Positions 61,301 through 64,000 of a DNA stretch of 64,000 bases are shown piece by piece; the stretch's first letter is position 1; every line of letters starts with the position of its first letter. The DNA lies in contig NC_081154.1 in assembly GCF_958295425.1 (NCBI RefSeq), forward strand, positions 10,285,766 to 10,349,765, written 5' to 3'. The translations under genes and the position numbers were made by a program. The notes under the pieces were generated by a model. The model had not been told where the DNA came from. It saw nothing but the letters and a program-made list of their open reading frames with translations, and made no database searches. This stretch comes from Solea solea (lineage: Eukaryota; Chordata; Actinopteri; Pleuronectiformes; Soleidae).

Positions 61301-62016
61301 GTCATAATAGAGGAAGAGGAAGAGGTAGAGGTCAAAAGCTCCGATTTGCTACCTGCTATTTGTGTGCTTTAACTGGGAAGCTGCTGGCTGTTTCTGCTTA
61401 ACAGCAAATATCCATGTTCATTCCAGTCATTACTCATCCTGAGTGCGTGGGTGTGTGCATTTTTGCAGGTGTGAGTAGGCTGAAGTAACAATACGGGCAT
61501 AAATAAGCTCACATCTGTTATTGCTCAGGGGGGGAAAAAAAGAAAAGAAAAGTAGATTGCAGTGTCTTAAACTGGAGGAAGCAAACATCTGATTCATAAG
61601 TGCAGCATTCAAAGATATAAAATGAAATAAATCAGAAATGACAAAATGCTTTTATTACCTGTTTGCGTGTAGATCAGTGAGGGGCAGCGGCAGAGAGAAG
61701 ACAGAAAAACAAGAGCACATTAGAACAATCATAGTTCAAATCAGGAAATATAATGAAGGTAATCAAGAGGTTTCACACATTTTTATTTTGCGAAAAAGAG
61801 AAACATTTTATTTATCGGTTCCGAACAAAATGTGGATTGTCCCCCCTGTATAAACAAACTGCCACTTCATCAGGCAAGAGCCAACCAGGTTCAACTCACT
61901 TTTACCTGCCATCAATCACAACAATAAGCATCAAAAGACTGGCTGTTTAATTGGCAAACCTCTTCAATTTCCAATTTCAAAAACAGAGGAAAGACAAAGC
62001 ATTTTTAATTCCAGAA

Positions 62017-62019
<3 letters not shown>
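58348..62019. other. non-coding stretch, no gene recognised
   Basis: No gene, RNA gene or mobile-element end was recognised. The sequence is mixed in composition, with poly-A runs near 59,044-59,054 and 60,747-60,801 and a (GA)-rich patch near 61,310-61,330. The frames at 59,100-59,518 and 60,355-60,723 have no domain resemblance. Confidence 0.45.

Positions 62020-62068
<49 letters not shown>
62020..62068. repeat. (TA)n microsatellite followed by poly-T
   Basis: TA tract at about 62,020-62,058 continuing into a T run that ends at about 62,068. Confidence 0.93.
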
Positions 62069-62070
<2 letters not shown>

Positions 62071-62423
62071 TCTGTGTGAGTCCATTGTGGCTTCCCAGTG
62101 TGACATATTAAATCACGAGAACAAAAGTGGCAACAATAAGCTCCATTTTTAAAGTCACAATAATTACAGTCTCAAAGCTCTGATTCATGGGCTGAGGATA
62201 TGCAACATTGGCAAATTGTCTGTGGATGTGATGTTTCATAATAACATACAACAACAAAAAATACTGTAGCAAACGGTTTCTAACAATAAACGCATGGGAA
62301 TCGGTTCTTGTCGACAACCTGTGTGTTCTAATTTCATGACCGTTGCTGTCAATACATTGACAGTGAAAAGTTCAGACAATGTGCTCAGCATTGGAACCCC
62401 TTTTGTTTTGTTTTATTAGAGAT

Positions 62424-62483
62424 TTAAAGGAATACTTCTGGTAATACAAAGCCAAATGCAAATTGGGAACTGTATTCCTTTAA
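62424..62483. repeat. 60-bp foldback with perfect 12-bp terminal inverted repeats
   Basis: TTAAAGGAATAC at 62,424-62,435 and its exact reverse complement GTATTCCTTTAA at 62,472-62,483 enclose a 36-bp spacer. The ends begin with TTAA, the target tetranucleotide of piggyBac-type elements, although 60 bp is very small for a MITE. It may be a tiny foldback element or a chance structure. Confidence 0.6.
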
Positions 62484-64000
62484 GAGAAGTCATATTCCAG
62501 TAGCCGTTCACTTTTGACACCCTCACAGATTCTCTTTCTTGTTTCAGTGCACTAGCACAAAACAGAGAGAAACATATCAACATTAATCCCTTTTTCCCCT
62601 TCTACATTCATCCCCGTCTCTTCATGACTCGTTTTTTGGGTTCTTTCTTTCCCCCCTCGCTGTCTCTCTTCATCTTGCTACAGCAGCGTCACAGATTAGT
62701 CCGTTGATCACCGATCTCTTCGGCTCCAAAAAGTTCATCTAACTCCTCCACGCGGAGCATCACTCACCACCACATTTGTCTCCATGCTCAGCATTGTGGG
62801 GGAAATGGTTGAAAATTAGCTTTCCCGGGGTCGCACTGTCCCCCTTCGTAGATCACTGAGATGTCTGCCGGATAGCCAGCCAACAACCACTGCCAAGGCA
62901 GCACTTCTAAATCACTTTCCCTGATAGCTTCTCTTTCTCTTCCTGATATCAGATCAAGTCTGATATCACCCTGTACAACAAAAGACACAAGAATGTATCC
63001 TTGAAGTATGTAAATGTGAGAACTAGTGTTTTTTTTTTTTTTTTTTAATCGAAAGAGCAGGGGAAGTAGCTGAAAGTGCATCCACACTGTTTTATGATCA
63101 ACTGACACGTGTTAGTTTCAGCTCTGAGGTTGTGTAATTGTTAAGAAGTGAAGAAGTTAAGGCTGGCGCCGTTGCTGTGCTGCACTTCATCAAGACCGAT
63201 CAGAGTCAGGAATGAACAAAAAGAAAAAGAAGAAAGAATTAAAGTGTAAACCTTGTGGTAGTCTGCAGGGGGGAAGCCTATGATGTTCTGTCTTCCTTAT
63301 CTGCCCTGCTCCTCATCCTGTACACAGGCCTTCACACACACACACACACAGACACACACACACTTTTTGCAGGCATCATTATCTTCCCAGACCTACTCCT
63401 TGCAGGTGTTGTGAGTTATCTCTGGAGCAGCTTTAGATGAGGTGCTGTGCTTTTCTCTCTCTCTCTGCTGCTCTCCCAGGATACTTGTTTTAGCAACCAA
63501 CCAGCTCCTGTGTGTGTGTGTGGATGTGAGAGTGTGCGTCTGTATCTCTAAGTGTAGATGTGTATGTCCTGCCTGTGCAGCCATGAGAGACTGATGTGCC
63601 AGCTATCCACTAACTGATAACAAGCCAATCTAGCACTATAAATGGACAGACAGAGGACCAGAACAGGGAAAAAACCCAAAAAAAACCAGAGGACAAATAA
63701 AGAGATTGACAAGAATAGAAGGACAGGGAGGGGAACAATTGACATCAGTCACAAGGCTTCTCTTACAACTTCTCCTTTTCCCCTCTGCTTTCTGAGAGTC
63801 GAACAATGTAACAGGACAGAGGAATGACCCATGTCTATTCCGCTTGTCTGAATTTTCTCTCCAACTGTTAAGTTCTGTCAGTGTCCAATTTTCTTTTAGC
63901 TCCTCTGGTGGCCTCTCTTCGTCGCCCCTCTCTCTTTCCTCTCTCCCCCCCCGAGCCTCCCTCTGAAGGACAACTGGTCTCATTTGATATGAGGTACTGG
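62484..64000. other. non-coding stretch to window end
   Basis: No gene was recognised. Simple repeats are a T run at about 63,031-63,047 and (CA)n at 63,333-63,363, with pyrimidine-rich patches near 62,640-62,670 and 63,920-63,960. Overlapping frames on both strands at 63,548-63,983 derive from these patches. Confidence 0.45.

Overview
The window looks like ordinary gene-poor nuclear DNA of a teleost fish, probably a percomorph. The reasons are abundant (GT)n, (TA)n and (GA)n microsatellites, a Rex3/RTE-like LINE fragment, dispersed SINE-type repeats of the kind found throughout fish genomes, and a hAT-type MITE. No protein-coding host exon, rRNA or canonical tRNA gene could be recognised with confidence. 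Apart from the LINE reverse transcriptase, the open frames look like chance ORFs. The window is probably an intergenic region or the inside of very large introns.

Layout. 1-16,156: unique-looking non-coding DNA with microsatellites, a degenerate hAT-like MITE (about 3,704-4,136), a perfect 15-bp hairpin (4,152-4,186) and an RFX X-box-like palindrome (8,512-8,524). 16,157-32,592: a roughly 16.4-kb satellite/minisatellite array built from a 38-bp monomer with core CATACTATACTATGAC followed by a T6 run. It has two arms of opposite orientation. The forward arm (16,157-25,550) is interrupted at 17,068-18,204 by a 5'-truncated LINE flanked by a 14-bp target-site duplication. The reverse arm runs from about 25,551 to 32,592. 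Five copies of a roughly 148-bp non-monomer island are spread through the array, three forward and two reverse. Each island carries an 84-nt tRNA-like segment with AGGGAT/ATCCCT-type terminal complementarity, an A-box-like and a B-box-like motif, and usually a T5 run just downstream. Higher-order duplications occur within each arm, and at least one diagnostic variant block is mirrored between arms.

32,593-64,000: non-coding flank. It has an interspersed-repeat fragment with a GATG/GATA/GACA tract (34,068-34,364), a nested pair of SINE-like elements with an 11-bp target-site duplication (36,955-37,592), a short perfect hairpin (47,571-47,596), an intact-ended hAT-type MITE with a perfect 8-bp target-site duplication (55,908-56,340), and a small terminal-inverted-repeat element (62,424-62,483).

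The most interesting object is the composite satellite: an inverted array with embedded tRNA-like (possible Pol III/TFIIIC) islands and higher-order repeat structure. Its function, if any, cannot be read from the sequence. A boundary, small-RNA or purely structural role would be inference.
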